From: Alphaproteobacteria bacterium
Lineage (GTDB): Bacteria > Pseudomonadota > Alphaproteobacteria > Sphingomonadales > Emcibacteraceae
Direction: 5' to 3'
NCBI GenBank assembly: GCA_020446675.1
Contig: JAGREE010000005.1
Span: 26,637-90,636, forward strand
Length of the DNA stretch: 64,000 nt
Both the position numbers and the translations under genes were made by a program. Below, piece after piece: positions 8,271 to 19,571 of the stretch (positions are counted from its first letter, which is position 1; every line of letters starts with the position of its first letter). The notes beneath the pieces were generated by a model. The model was given only the letters and a program-made list of their open reading frames with translations. It was not told where the DNA came from and made no database searches.

Positions 8271-9674
8271 TTACATCTGGTCTTTAATCCTCGCCATGCT
8301 TTCGTTTTTTCCAAGCCAGTCCAGTACTTCTGAAATGCCTGGTGATACGTTACTGCCTGTTAATGCTGCTCTAAGTGGCTGGGCCACTTTGCCAAATCCA
8401 ATTTCTTCCTTTTCAACAAAATTCTCTATGGTTTTTTGTAAATTTTCCCGGTTCCAATCTGATATATTTTCAAGTGCATAATATATTTTGCTTAATATCG
8501 GTTTTGCCTCATCACCAAGTGATTTCATTGCTTTTGGTAAAATATCCAGCGGCCGTTCAGCGAATAGGAATAAGGCACTTTCAGCCAGGTCAATCAAATT
8601 CTTTGCCCTGTTTTTAAGTTCGCTCAAGGCTTTAAGAAGTGTTTCTTGCTCAACTTCTGTCAGTTGGCGATTAAGCTTACTTTCAAGAAACGGCAGGCAT
8701 CCTTCAAACAGAGTCTGATCACTTGCGGTTTCGCGCATGTAGATGCCGTTTAAATTTTCAAGTTTATTAAAATCAAATCTTGAAGGTGACTTACCAATTG
8801 CATCCAGATCAAACCACTCAATAGCCTGTTTTTCTGAAATAACTTCGTCATCGCCGTGTGCCCAGCCTAATCTGAGCAGGTAATTTTTTAAGGCATCAGG
8901 AAGATACCCCATATCACGGTAAGCATCAACCCCAAGAGCGCCGTGGCGTTTTGAAAGTTTCGCTCCGTCCTGCCCATGAATGAGGGGAATATGCGCATAT
9001 TCCGGCAGGTCCCATCCAATTGCATTGATCAGTTGTGCCTGTCTAGCTGCATTGGTTAAATGATCATCACCACGTATAATATGTGTAACGCCCATATCAT
9101 GATCATCAACTACGACAGAAAGCATATAGGTTGGCGTCCCGTCCGCGCGAAGCAGGATCATATCATCAAGCTCTTTATTCTTTACCGTAACATTACCCTG
9201 AACGTGATCTTTGATGATAATTTCACCGTCTTTGGGGGCTTTAAAGCGAATAACGGGCGCGATATCCTTGGGGCCATCGGCCGGGTCACGGTCCCGCCAG
9301 CGCCCGTCATAGCCAAGGGGCAATCCCTTTGCTTTTGCTGTTTCACGCATTTCTGCCAGTTCCTCTTTCGAGCAATAGCATTTATAAGCTTTTCCCTGTG
9401 CAAGCAGTTGATGAGCGACCTCAGCATGGCGTTCACGATAATCATATTGGAAAATAATTTCGCCGTCCGCTTTAAGGCCAAGCCAGTTCAAACCATCAAA
9501 GATTGCATCCACGGCTTCCTGTGTTGACCGCTGGCGATCTGTATCTTCGATCCGAATTCTAAAGTCACCACCATGATGACGTGTAAACAGCCAGTTAAAC
9601 AGGGCCGTTCTGGCGCCACCTATGTGTAAAAATCCCGTTGGCGAGGGGGCAAATCGTGTCACTACTTTCTTCAT
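8271..9674 (-). CDS. gltX: Glutamyl-tRNA synthetase
   Basis: Class I aminoacyl-tRNA synthetase charging tRNA-Glu (and possibly tRNA-Gln where a GatCAB pathway is used). The ATP-site motifs are clear: PSPTGFLHIGGARTALFNW at the N terminus (HIGH-type) and AKLSKRHGA around residue 240 (KMSKS-type). Between them are the RIEDTD signature and a CYCS cysteine pair. The length of 467 is normal. Many alphaproteobacteria carry two gltX copies; which one this is cannot be told here. It is divergent from comEC across 212 bases. Confidence 0.96.
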   Translation of the reverse strand: MKKVVTRFAPSPTGFLHIGGARTALFNWLFTRHHGGDFRIRIEDTDRQRSTQEAVDAIFDGLNWLGLKADGEIIFQYDYRERHAEVAHQLLAQGKAYKCYCSKEELAEMRETAKAKGLPLGYDGRWRDRDPADGPKDIAPVIRFKAPKDGEIIIKDHVQGNVTVKNKELDDMILLRADGTPTYMLSVVVDDHDMGVTHIIRGDDHLTNAARQAQLINAIGWDLPEYAHIPLIHGQDGAKLSKRHGALGVDAYRDMGYLPDALKNYLLRLGWAHGDDEVISEKQAIEWFDLDAIGKSPSRFDFNKLENLNGIYMRETASDQTLFEGCLPFLESKLNRQLTEVEQETLLKALSELKNRAKNLIDLAESALFLFAERPLDILPKAMKSLGDEAKPILSKIYYALENISDWNRENLQKTIENFVEKEEIGFGKVAQPLRAALTGSNVSPGISEVLDWLGKNESMARIKDQM

Positions 9675-9886
9675 TTGACTGTTTATGAAGCTCCGGTAAG
9701 ATTAAATCTTGAATTTACGCAGTGACTCGTTTGAAATTCACATGATTGTGCTCAAATGATATAAATACCAACACTGCTTGATTTTGTTGAGTTTTTACTA
9801 GCATACTATCCAGTCAGAATGGAAGCTTTTTTATTAATTATTTTAGATTTTTTGGGGGATACAAAATTCTAAAGCTTACAGAAAAG

Positions 9887-11950
9887 TTGAGGGAAGCATT
9901 TTTCCGGGAACATGAACAATATTTGCTGGTTGTGCCCGTCCTGCTGGCGCTTGGGATTGGTTTTTATTTTTCATATAATCTTGAAATTAATTTTATTTAT
10001 CAGCTTATCTTTTTGACCGTTTTAGGGATATTTTTTTTCTTAATCCGTAAGCAGTTTCCTTTTGCAAAATATATTCTTCTTTCCATAATCTTTATTAGTG
10101 CGGGATATTCACTTGCAAACTATCGTGTATTATCCCTTGCAACAGTCACACTTGAAAAAGAACTAAGTCCCACCAGTGTTACCGGCATAGTTCATAAAGT
10201 ACATCTTTATGAAGATGGTAAAATCAGATTGACACTAAAGAATCCTGAAATCAGAAGGGTGGAGCCGCTTGATCTGGTCAACATTAAAGTCAATAAATTT
10301 ACGGATATGCCCTATCCAGGGGATAAAGTCAGAATAAGAGCAGGATTAATGCCCCCGCCCGGACCATCCATGCCGGGAGATTATGATTATGCAAGACAAG
10401 TCTGGTTTCAGGGGTTAAGTGCAGTTGGCTATGCGGTATCTGATTTGGAAATATTGGAAAAAAATAGCGGTATAAAAGCATCATTCAACCAGTTAAGGCA
10501 GCAAATGGCTGAGCGGATCAGGTCTGAATTGCCCGGGGAGGCCGGGACATTGGCCGCGGCCCTGATTACAGGAATTAGAGGCGGCATGCCGGAAAATCTG
10601 GCAGAAGCCATGAGAAATGCCGGACTTGCCCACCTGCTGGCGATATCCGGGCTTCATATGGGACTTCTTTGTGGCGTTGTGTTTTTTATGTCAAGAATGT
10701 TGCTGGCCTTGTCACCGACCCTTACCCTTAATTATCCGATTAAAAAATGGTCGGCGGTCATCGCGTCTTTGGCGGGGCTTGGATATCTGTTTATCAGTGG
10801 AGCATCCATTCCAACGGTACGTGCCTTTATAATGGTTATAATCGTATTCATTGGGGTATTAACGGACCGGAAAGCCATTTCATTAAGATTGGTGGCAATT
10901 GCTGCTACATTTATTCTTGTTACAACACCTGAAGCTTTAATCGGGGTCAGTTTTCAGATGTCATTTGCCGCTGTGGTCGCACTGGTGGTTGTATTTGAAC
11001 GCTTCGGCAATGATTTTTTAAAGCGCTTTCGCAGTGATAGTGGGTTAAGACAAAAAATACTCTTATTTATTATTGGTAGCCTTTTTACGTCATTGGTTTC
11101 AGAACTCGCCATTGCCCCTTTTGCCCTATATCATTTTAACAAAATTGTATTGTTTGGCCTGCTCGCCAATCTCATTGCCATGCCGGTGATGGGGTCATGG
11201 GTCATGCCGTGCATTGTCGCAACCCTGGTCTTGATGCCGTTTGGGATTGAGAAAATAGCCTTGATCCCGATGTCCTGGGGACTTGAAGTGATAATGAGAA
11301 CGGCATATTGGGTATCAAACCTTCCCGGGGCGACACTTGAAATTCCAGCGATCAGTTTAAAGGCGCTTGTCTTTCTGGTCATTGGCACTTTGTGGTTTGG
11401 GATCTGGCGGCTAAAATGGCGTTATGCCGGTATTCCGGTAATGATTTATGGTATTTATCTGGCCGTTGGTTATGTCCGCCCCGATATTTTAATTGATAAT
11501 GCCGGAAAAACCATTGCCCTTCGCGGTGAAGATGACAGCCTGAGCCTGTCCCGCACAAATGGCAGCCGTATAGTGCGTGAACGCTGGCAGCAGCGATATG
11601 GCTTAACCGGAATTTCAAGATGGGACTATGAAAGCTTTGCCCCTGAAAATGCAGCGGGCAGGGAGCTTTCCTGTGATGCGTTCAGCTGTCTTTACCGCCC
11701 GGAAAGAACCGACCATATGCTGATTTCACTGGTTCAAAATGAACTGGCTTTACCGGAAGACTGTCAAAATGCTGATATAATTATAAGTTTGGTGCCCGTC
11801 GAAATAAGCTGCCCGGCCGATGTGGTCCTTGACCGCTGGGATTTTTACCATAATGGCGGTTATGCGATTTGGCTTCCTGATGAAGGAGGAGGACAGGTAA
11901 AAATGATCAACGTAAAGGAAAGCCGGGGTCTTTACCCCTGGGTGCATTAA
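9887..11950 (+). CDS. comEC: ComEC/Rec2-type membrane protein with degenerate C-terminal domain
   Basis: Polytopic inner-membrane protein of the DNA-uptake channel family. It has an N-terminal DUF4131/OB-like part (about residues 20-180), the Competence domain with ALLAISGLHMG and the conserved PTxRAF loop (about 215-480), and a ~150-residue C-terminal part. In classical ComEC that last part is a metallo-beta-lactamase domain. Here no HxHxDH metal motif is seen, so nuclease activity is doubtful. The start is uncertain: TTG 9887 lacks a clear ribosome site, while GGGGG at 9854 lies 7 bases before an in-frame ATT at 9866. The stop overlaps the convergent next gene. Confidence 0.88.
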   Translation: MREAFFREHEQYLLVVPVLLALGIGFYFSYNLEINFIYQLIFLTVLGIFFFLIRKQFPFAKYILLSIIFISAGYSLANYRVLSLATVTLEKELSPTSVTGIVHKVHLYEDGKIRLTLKNPEIRRVEPLDLVNIKVNKFTDMPYPGDKVRIRAGLMPPPGPSMPGDYDYARQVWFQGLSAVGYAVSDLEILEKNSGIKASFNQLRQQMAERIRSELPGEAGTLAAALITGIRGGMPENLAEAMRNAGLAHLLAISGLHMGLLCGVVFFMSRMLLALSPTLTLNYPIKKWSAVIASLAGLGYLFISGASIPTVRAFIMVIIVFIGVLTDRKAISLRLVAIAATFILVTTPEALIGVSFQMSFAAVVALVVVFERFGNDFLKRFRSDSGLRQKILLFIIGSLFTSLVSELAIAPFALYHFNKIVLFGLLANLIAMPVMGSWVMPCIVATLVLMPFGIEKIALIPMSWGLEVIMRTAYWVSNLPGATLEIPAISLKALVFLVIGTLWFGIWRLKWRYAGIPVMIYGIYLAVGYVRPDILIDNAGKTIALRGEDDSLSLSRTNGSRIVRERWQQRYGLTGISRWDYESFAPENAAGRELSCDAFSCLYRPERTDHMLISLVQNELALPEDCQNADIIISLVPVEISCPADVVLDRWDFYHNGGYAIWLPDEGGGQVKMINVKESRGLYPWVH

Positions 11951-13851
11951 TTCTTGGCAACTGAAAAATGGTCGTAATATTCGCTTTCCATACCTTGTCC
12001 GAAACGCTCAATCCTGACATCAAGCAGGTATGGACGCCCACGAGCCATTTCAGCGCGGCAACGGGCAATGGCGTCTTTAAGGTCTTCTGCCTTTTCAACG
12101 CGTTCGCCATTGATATCGTAACTTTCTGCCATTTTTGCATAGTGAATATCAGGATGTTTGAGGTTGCAGCCGATATAATTGCCGGTTTGTGAGCTGCGCC
12201 CCTTATAAAAATTCTGCGCTTTGCGGTTGGCGGCATATTCACCATTATTAAAAATTACAATGCCGATAGGCACATCATAGCGCGATGCGCTCCAGAGGGC
12301 CTGTGAGCCAAAATTAAAGGACCCATCCCCTGTCAGGCACCAGGTTTCCTTTTCTGGTCGGCCCATCTTAACACCGATGGATGCCGCAAGTCCCCAGCCA
12401 AGAACACCGGAATTGGTGGCAAAATTTCTGCGCCTTCTGTCAAATGACTTTTGATGATCAATTTTAAAATAATCCCAAAAATGATATTTGGACAGGATGA
12501 GTTCAGTAACCACCAATGCATCATCAGCAATCTGCCGATCCAGTTCAAGCATAAGACGTGATGTTGAAATAATCGGCATTTCCCATTCTTTGCGCGCGAT
12601 TTGATCCAGGTTAGCACGGCGATCTTTAGTATAATCTGTGACCCATTTGGCATCCCTGGGGGTGGTATTACGGGCTTTAAGTTCTTCAATGACGGCTTTG
12701 GCGGTTGTCTTGACACTGGCGACGACGGCGATATCGACCGGATAGTTACGTCCGACTTCTGATCCGGCAAGACTGGTATGGATAATTCGAGCATCCCTCC
12801 TGACCCAGGGTATATCCGGTTTATTGACCACTTTAAACATGTGACCTCCAAGGGCCCAGAAACAATCAATGGATTGGGCAAGCGTTTGGTCAATTCCATA
12901 ATTGCCAACAAAATGCGGATGAGTGTTGGGAAAAACCACGGGCATTCGTGCTCCAAAGGATACGGCCGCCCCAACAAGTTCAGCGATTGTCTGGACTTCT
13001 TCGCTTATTTCATGACGGACACAATCATCATCAAGAAACAGCATAGGTCTTTCAGCAGCAATCAGAAAATCAGCAATTTTTTTGACATCCTGTTCCCGTG
13101 GTGCCACTTCAATGCTTACCCTTGATCTTGAGCGGGGGATAATTTCCGTACTTTCAACTTTCGTTTCCCAGTGATCCTTAGAAAATGTTAGGAAGGTGGG
13201 GCCACCGGGCGGTGCTTCCGAAAGCATAAATGCACGGCGCAATGTTTCGGGTATAGTTTTGGCGTTTGTCACATCCCATGTCCACTGGGCATAGTCGGCA
13301 GGAAGTTTATGAAGGTTCGGGGCTTCAAGAAACCCGTTGCTACCGCGATATTCACTATGTTGCCGCCCTGCAGTAACCACAACTGGTGTTCGGTCACGAT
13401 AACAGCTTACCATTTGACCGAGTGCATATGATGCGCCAGCCACAGAATGGAGCTGTACAAGGGATGTTTTTCCTGTTGCGCGGCTAAAGCCATCGGCCAT
13501 TGCCATTGCAGCATTTTCGTGAATACAGGTAACATATTTTAGTTTGTCACGATCAACGAGTGCATCCAGAAATCCGACTTCTTCCGACCCGGCCAGTCCA
13601 AAAACATATGGAACATCCCAGTCAATCAGAAATTCAGCCATAATTTCCCCGCCGCTCAGCCCTTTGACCGTCCGACTTTGTTCGGGCTTTTCCCCTGAAT
13701 AGGGTTCGGCCGCCGACGCTTTTACGGATAGTGACAGACTGCCGGCAATTGTTCCAGCCCCGATACTGGAAATGCCGATATTGCGAAGCTTTGTAATAAA
13801 TGTTCTGCGATCAATTCTATTGTCGATGAAATCCTTGCTGATTTTAAACAT
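11947..13851 (-). CDS. Tat-exported thiamine diphosphate-dependent enzyme (acetolactate synthase/benzoylformate decarboxylase superfamily)
   Basis: The three-domain ThDP fold is complete: an N-terminal PYR domain (about 60-225) with cofactor-activating Glu112 in CIHENAAMAMADGF, a central domain (about 250-390), and a C-terminal PP domain with the ThDP/Mg motif GDGSF (508-512) ending at Asn535-Asn536. Unusually, a Tat-type leader precedes it: DRRTFI with Arg15-Arg16, a weakly hydrophobic stretch and an ASA-A cleavage site near 48. The ~48 extra residues make it 634 long. The substrate cannot be read from sequence. It lacks the neighbours of branched-chain synthesis (ilvH, ilvC), so it is unlikely to be IlvB. 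It is divergent from the secreted M20 peptidase across 127 bases. Confidence 0.8.
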   Translation of the reverse strand: MFKISKDFIDNRIDRRTFITKLRNIGISSIGAGTIAGSLSLSVKASAAEPYSGEKPEQSRTVKGLSGGEIMAEFLIDWDVPYVFGLAGSEEVGFLDALVDRDKLKYVTCIHENAAMAMADGFSRATGKTSLVQLHSVAGASYALGQMVSCYRDRTPVVVTAGRQHSEYRGSNGFLEAPNLHKLPADYAQWTWDVTNAKTIPETLRRAFMLSEAPPGGPTFLTFSKDHWETKVESTEIIPRSRSRVSIEVAPREQDVKKIADFLIAAERPMLFLDDDCVRHEISEEVQTIAELVGAAVSFGARMPVVFPNTHPHFVGNYGIDQTLAQSIDCFWALGGHMFKVVNKPDIPWVRRDARIIHTSLAGSEVGRNYPVDIAVVASVKTTAKAVIEELKARNTTPRDAKWVTDYTKDRRANLDQIARKEWEMPIISTSRLMLELDRQIADDALVVTELILSKYHFWDYFKIDHQKSFDRRRRNFATNSGVLGWGLAASIGVKMGRPEKETWCLTGDGSFNFGSQALWSASRYDVPIGIVIFNNGEYAANRKAQNFYKGRSSQTGNYIGCNLKHPDIHYAKMAESYDINGERVEKAEDLKDAIARCRAEMARGRPYLLDVRIERFGQGMESEYYDHFSVAKN

Positions 13852-13978
13852 GAAACCACCCCTTTTTATTGCAGATAATATCGTAGCTTACTTAAGTCTT
13901 GGGTCAAGCAAAACTAAAAATTGGCAAGTGGGAAACCCTATGATAGTGTTTGATCATAACTATTAAAAAGAGGGAAAA

Positions 13979-15376
13979 ATGAGCATAAAAAAACTGAGGA
14001 CCGGGGTTGCTTTCGCCGTAATGATGACCTCTCAACTTGCCAATGCTGATGAGCCGTTTCAGGATGTTGCTTACACAATTTTAAAAGACAGTATTTCGAT
14101 GCGCACTGTTGTCGGTGAAGGGAACGAAACACCAAAATTTGCGGCCTATATTGCTGATTTATTTCAAAAAGCGGGCTTTTCGAAGGATGACATTACCATT
14201 ATCCCTTATGAAGATACGGCAGGGATGATTGTTAAATTCAGGGGCGATGGCCGTTCGGGCAAAAAACCATTTATCATTTCCGCACATATGGATGTGGTTG
14301 AAGCGCTCCGTCAGGACTGGGAACGCGATCCCTTCACCATGATAGAAGAGGGAGATATGTATTTCGGGCGCGGCACGCTGGATACGAAGCTGAATGTTGC
14401 AGCCATTGTTGCAACCCTTTTAAGGCTTAAATCCGAAGGGTTTGTCCCCAGTCGTGATATCATAATGGTGCTCAGTGGTGATGAGGAAACATCCATGGCG
14501 ACCACGAAAATTATCACCAGCGATTATAGGGATCAGATTGATGCGGAATTTGCCATCGTTGCCGATGGCGGTGGTGGCAGTCTTGATGAAAATGGCAAGG
14601 CATTTTCCTTCACAGTGACCCATTCGGAAAAGACATTCGCCTCTATCGAAGTCACAGCCCATAATCCCGGCGGTCATAGTTCACGTCCGCGCAAGGATAA
14701 TGCCATCTATGATATTTCACGGGCGATGATCAATTTGTCAAATTATGAATTCCCGGTTATTCAAAGCGAACTGACCAAAACATATTTTGAAAAAACGGCG
14801 AAGCTGGTGACGGACCCCAAAATCAGCAAAGCGATGGCCGATTTCGCCAAAAATAAAAATGATAAGGAAGCGGTGGCAACTTTAAGGTCATATCCCCAGT
14901 ATATCGGTGCAACGGGAACCACATGCGTTGCAACCATGTTGCGTGGCGGGCATGCAGATAATGCGTTGCCACAATCGGCCACAGCAACGGTTAACTGCCG
15001 CATTTTTCCGGGGATAAGTGAAGAGGAAACCATTAATCAGCTTAAAGCGGTAATGAAAAATGATAAGCTGGACTGGAAAGTGATTAACACTGTGGAAGCG
15101 GCCCCGGAATCACCCCTGAATGAGGAGGTGCTTTCCGCGGTGGAGAGAGCCATTCATGTTGAATTTCCCGATATTCCAATCGTTCCCGCGATGGCACTCG
15201 GCGCCAGTGACGGTAAGCATTTCCGTTCTGCAGGAATTCCAAGTTATGCCCTGACCGGGATTTTTATTAAGGCATCGGACGGATTTTCCCACGGGCTTAA
15301 CGAACGGGTGCCAAAGGACAATCTTGAACGCTCTATGCGTATCTGGCACCAGCTCTTTTCTGAGTGGGCCGGGTAA
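13979..15376 (+). CDS. Secreted M20 family metallopeptidase
   Basis: Zinc-dependent M20/M28-type peptidase, probably releasing amino acids from small peptides or N-acyl amino acids outside the cytoplasm. A signal peptide covers about residues 1-23 (cleavage near ANA-DE). The di-zinc site is intact: SAHMDVV, GRGTLDTK (Asp bridging the metals), GDEETS with the general base Glu, VADGG and a final FSHGLNER histidine. The lid domain carries NPGGHSS. GAGGG... style upstream purines (AGAGGGAAAA) give a good ribosome site 3-8 bases before ATG. The paired Tat enzyme across the divergent promoter suggests a shared extracytoplasmic pathway, which is inference. Confidence 0.88.
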   Translation: MSIKKLRTGVAFAVMMTSQLANADEPFQDVAYTILKDSISMRTVVGEGNETPKFAAYIADLFQKAGFSKDDITIIPYEDTAGMIVKFRGDGRSGKKPFIISAHMDVVEALRQDWERDPFTMIEEGDMYFGRGTLDTKLNVAAIVATLLRLKSEGFVPSRDIIMVLSGDEETSMATTKIITSDYRDQIDAEFAIVADGGGGSLDENGKAFSFTVTHSEKTFASIEVTAHNPGGHSSRPRKDNAIYDISRAMINLSNYEFPVIQSELTKTYFEKTAKLVTDPKISKAMADFAKNKNDKEAVATLRSYPQYIGATGTTCVATMLRGGHADNALPQSATATVNCRIFPGISEEETINQLKAVMKNDKLDWKVINTVEAAPESPLNEEVLSAVERAIHVEFPDIPIVPAMALGASDGKHFRSAGIPSYALTGIFIKASDGFSHGLNERVPKDNLERSMRIWHQLFSEWAG

Positions 15377-15401
15377 TTTAAAGCTTAATTGTTTTAATAT
15401 C

Positions 15402-17582
15402 TTAATGTTTTCTGGGGCTCGATGTGCCGCGTTTTTTGCGGTACTGCCGGGTGCCCGGTTTACCCAGTGTTGAGCGGCCCTCAGTTTTACTGAAGCGGGC
15501 CATAGGGTCAAGATTAATCCCGAACTCTTTTTCCTCAAGCTGCTTAATCTCGTCCCGCAATCTGGCCGCTTCCTCAAACTCAAGGTTTCCTGCGGCTTCG
15601 AGCATATTTTTCTCCAAACCTTCGATATAACTTCTTAAATTATGACCGACCAGATTATTGGTGCTCTCCGTCCCCAAAGACACAGTCACGTGATCTCTTT
15701 CGGCGGTGTCCCCAATAATATCACCGATCGATTTTTTGATGCTTTCCGGCGTTATACCATGTTCTTTGTTAAAGGCTTCCTGAATGGCACGGCGGCGATC
15801 TGTTTCACTGATTGCCGCTTTGATGCTGTTGGTTTCCTTATCCGCATAAAGTATGACTTTGCTGTCAACATTCCGGGCCGCCCGGCCGATGGTCTGGATG
15901 AGCGAGGTTTCGGAGCGAAGAAACCCTTCCTTGTCGGCGTCAAGGATAGCGACAAGACCGGTTTCCGGAATATCAAGCCCTTCCCGAAGTAGGTTGATGC
16001 CAATCAGAATATCAAAGACACCAAGCCGTAAATCACGTATAATTTCAATCCGTTCAAGAGTATCTATGTCCGAGTGCATGTAACGAACTTTAAGGCCGTT
16101 ATCGTGCATATATTCGGAAAGGTCTTCTGCCATGCGTTTGGTTAGGGTGGTGACAAGAACACGGTGGCCTTTTTTAATCACTTCCTGAACTTCATGTAGA
16201 AGATCATCAACCTGGCTTTCAACCGGGCGGATTTCAACCGGAGGGTCGGTGAGCCCGGTTGGCCGGATAACCTGTTCGACAAATTCGCCGCCAGTTTGTT
16301 CAAGTTCCCATTTGCCGGGGGTGGCAGAAACATAAATTGACTGGGGTCTGAAATATTCCCACTCGCTGAATTTTAAGGGCCGGTTATCAATGCAACTTGG
16401 CAAGCGGAAGCCATACTCGGCGAGGGTGCTTTTCCGTGAATAGTCGCCTTTTGACATACCACCGATCTGGGGCACACTGACATGGCTTTCATCCATAAAG
16501 AGCAGCATATTTTCCGGCAGATATTCAAAAAGGGTAGGTGGGGCCTCGCCGGGACCACGCCCGGTCAGATGGCGTGAATAATTTTCAATGCCGGGACAGA
16601 CGCCACTGGCGCTGAGCATTTCAAGATCAAATTTTGTTCTTTGCTCAAGGCGGGCTGCTTCAAGCAACATACCTCTTTCATGATAGTCCTTAAGTCTTAA
16701 TTCAAGCTCTGCTTTGATGGTTTTGATGGCCTGGTCCATGCTGGGGCCGGGGGTTACATAATGGCTGTTGGCATAAAGCTTGACCGATTGCAGGTCCTCA
16801 ATTTTTTCACCGGTCAGTGGATCAAACAGGGTTATTTTCTCCAGTTCATCACCAAAAAAATCAAGCCGCCAGGCACGATCCTCAAAATGGCTTGGGAAAA
16901 TTTCGATGACGTCACCACGCACACGGAACGTACCACGGGTAAAGGATATATCGTTGCGCTTATATTGCAGTTCCACAAGATGACGAAGAAGTTTTCGCTG
17001 ATCATAAATCATGCCCAGTTTAAACGTAATGGCCATTTGCAAATATGTTTCAGCCGCGCCCATACCATAAATACAGGACACACTGGCAACAATAATCACA
17101 TCATCGCGTTCAAACACTGCCCGGGTGGCGGCATGACGCATACGGTCAATGCTTTCATTAATATTGGCATCTTTTTCGATAAATGTATCGGAACGCGGTA
17201 CATAGGCTTCCGGCTGATAATAATCATAGTAGGATACGAAATATTCAACGGAATTATTGGGGAAAAAGCTTTTCATTTCACCGTAAAGCTGTGCGGCAAG
17301 GGTTTTGTTATGGGCCATGATCAGGGCCGGACGCTGCGTTTCCTCAATTATTTTGGCCATAGTATAGGTTTTACCTGACCCCGTTACACCGAGCAAAACC
17401 TGATCGGTCAGGCCATTATTCAGCCCTTCGGTAAGCGCTTTTATGGCCTTGGGCTGATCGCCGGCAGGTTCAAAATCGGATTCGATTTTGAATTTTATGC
17501 CGCCTTCGGTCTTCGCCGGTCTGTCATAAAAGACACGTGGCTTGGTAATTGTCGGTGATTTCAGATTATATTCAAATTTCAT
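15402..17582 (-). CDS. uvrB: Excinuclease ABC subunit B
   Basis: DNA damage-verifying helicase-like subunit of nucleotide excision repair. Walker A is GVTGSGKT (65-72). The beta-hairpin region [16 protein letters not shown], a MDESHVS helicase motif II, YVSATPG and the QTIGRAARN motif VI are all present. A C-terminal UVR domain ([10 protein letters not shown]) would bind UvrC. The length is 726, slightly longer than E. coli because of a basic C-terminal tail and a short N-terminal extension. I saw no GTTC-N7-GTTC type alphaproteobacterial SOS box upstream. Confidence 0.97.
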   Translation of the reverse strand: MKFEYNLKSPTITKPRVFYDRPAKTEGGIKFKIESDFEPAGDQPKAIKALTEGLNNGLTDQVLLGVTGSGKTYTMAKIIEETQRPALIMAHNKTLAAQLYGEMKSFFPNNSVEYFVSYYDYYQPEAYVPRSDTFIEKDANINESIDRMRHAATRAVFERDDVIIVASVSCIYGMGAAETYLQMAITFKLGMIYDQRKLLRHLVELQYKRNDISFTRGTFRVRGDVIEIFPSHFEDRAWRLDFFGDELEKITLFDPLTGEKIEDLQSVKLYANSHYVTPGPSMDQAIKTIKAELELRLKDYHERGMLLEAARLEQRTKFDLEMLSASGVCPGIENYSRHLTGRGPGEAPPTLFEYLPENMLLFMDESHVSVPQIGGMSKGDYSRKSTLAEYGFRLPSCIDNRPLKFSEWEYFRPQSIYVSATPGKWELEQTGGEFVEQVIRPTGLTDPPVEIRPVESQVDDLLHEVQEVIKKGHRVLVTTLTKRMAEDLSEYMHDNGLKVRYMHSDIDTLERIEIIRDLRLGVFDILIGINLLREGLDIPETGLVAILDADKEGFLRSETSLIQTIGRAARNVDSKVILYADKETNSIKAAISETDRRRAIQEAFNKEHGITPESIKKSIGDIIGDTAERDHVTVSLGTESTNNLVGHNLRSYIEGLEKNMLEAAGNLEFEEAARLRDEIKQLEEKEFGINLDPMARFSKTEGRSTLGKPGTRQYRKKRGTSSPRKH

Positions 17583-17681
17583 GTGACTAATATGTGTTGA
17601 TTGGCCTCATTTTGCAATCTCTCTCTTGCACAATTTTGGAACTTCACTTAATTTCGCCTCAATAACTCAACTGATTCATAA

Positions 17682-18896
<1,215 letters not shown>

Positions 18897-18899
18897 TTG

Positions 18900-19544
18900 A
18901 TGGATTTTGATCTGATCATATTTGACTGTGACGGGGTTCTTGTTGATAGCGAGCCGATTGCCAATCGGCTTTTAAGGGATGCTCTGGCAAAAAACGGTCT
19001 TGAGATGACGTTGGATCAGGTTGTTGATACTTATGTCGGCCGATCAATGTCAGCAGTAGTCACCATTTCGGAAGATTTGCTGGGAAGGTCATTGCCAGCA
19101 GATTTTCTTGATGTTCTTCAGGTTGAGACTTTTGCGGCTTTTAAAGAAAAATTGAAAGCGGTTGATGGGGTGGAAGACCTGATTAATCATATATTACTGC
19201 AGAAGAAAAAAATCTGTGTGGCTTCAAGCGGCAGTTTTGAGAAAATGGACTTTACCCTTGGCCTTACTGGACTTCGTCATTATTTCGGGGACCATATATA
19301 TAATTCTTCTCAGGTAAAGCGGGGAAAACCTTATCCTGATTTATATCTTTATGCTGCTGAACGGATGAAAGTTGAGCCAGCCAAGTGCCTTGTGATTGAA
19401 GACAGCCTTCCAGGTGTTCAGGGGGCTGTCGCTGCGGGGATGGAGGTAATTGCTTACTGCGTGAACGGTCAGGATGAAAAATGCAAAAAAGCAGGCGGGC
19501 TGGTCTTTAAGCAGATGAGCGAAATTAAAAAACATATTCATTAA
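18900..19544 (+). CDS. HAD-superfamily phosphatase (PGP/beta-phosphoglucomutase-like)
   Basis: Haloacid dehalogenase-type hydrolase. Motif I DxD is Asp9 and Asp11 in FDCDGVLVDSEP, motif II is ASSG, motif III Lys is in KRGKPYPD, and motif IV is the acidic EDSLPGV. The helical cap domain is type C1, as in YieH and phosphoglycolate phosphatase, so a small sugar phosphate is the likely substrate; the exact one cannot be named. The frame opens with TTG at 18897 directly before ATG 18900; the ATG is chosen. Confidence 0.88.
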   Translation: MDFDLIIFDCDGVLVDSEPIANRLLRDALAKNGLEMTLDQVVDTYVGRSMSAVVTISEDLLGRSLPADFLDVLQVETFAAFKEKLKAVDGVEDLINHILLQKKKICVASSGSFEKMDFTLGLTGLRHYFGDHIYNSSQVKRGKPYPDLYLYAAERMKVEPAKCLVIEDSLPGVQGAVAAGMEVIAYCVNGQDEKCKKAGGLVFKQMSEIKKHIH

Positions 19545-19571
19545 AAAAAATGCCGGGTCAATGACCCGGCA
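19543..19571 (-). terminator. Strong intrinsic terminator on the minus strand
   Basis: TGCCGGGTCA and TGACCCGGCA are perfect complements around one central base. Eight A on the left give eight U after the hairpin only for minus-strand transcription. The plus strand has no T-run after it, so it does not mainly serve the HAD gene. It ends the candidate small RNA, or a long lysR 3' UTR. Confidence 0.85.

Noticed and set aside
12333..12977. 214-residue open frame inside the ThDP enzyme gene
   Set aside because: Same strand, different frame of a clearly coding gene; no recognisable domain.
11947..13851. Acetolactate synthase large subunit (ilvB)
   Set aside because: Tat leader, no ilvH or ilvC nearby and divergent sequence argue for a different ThDP enzyme.
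16761..17378. 205-residue plus-strand open frame inside uvrB
   Set aside because: Antisense to a well-conserved uvrB; composition and lack of motifs mark it as a shadow frame.
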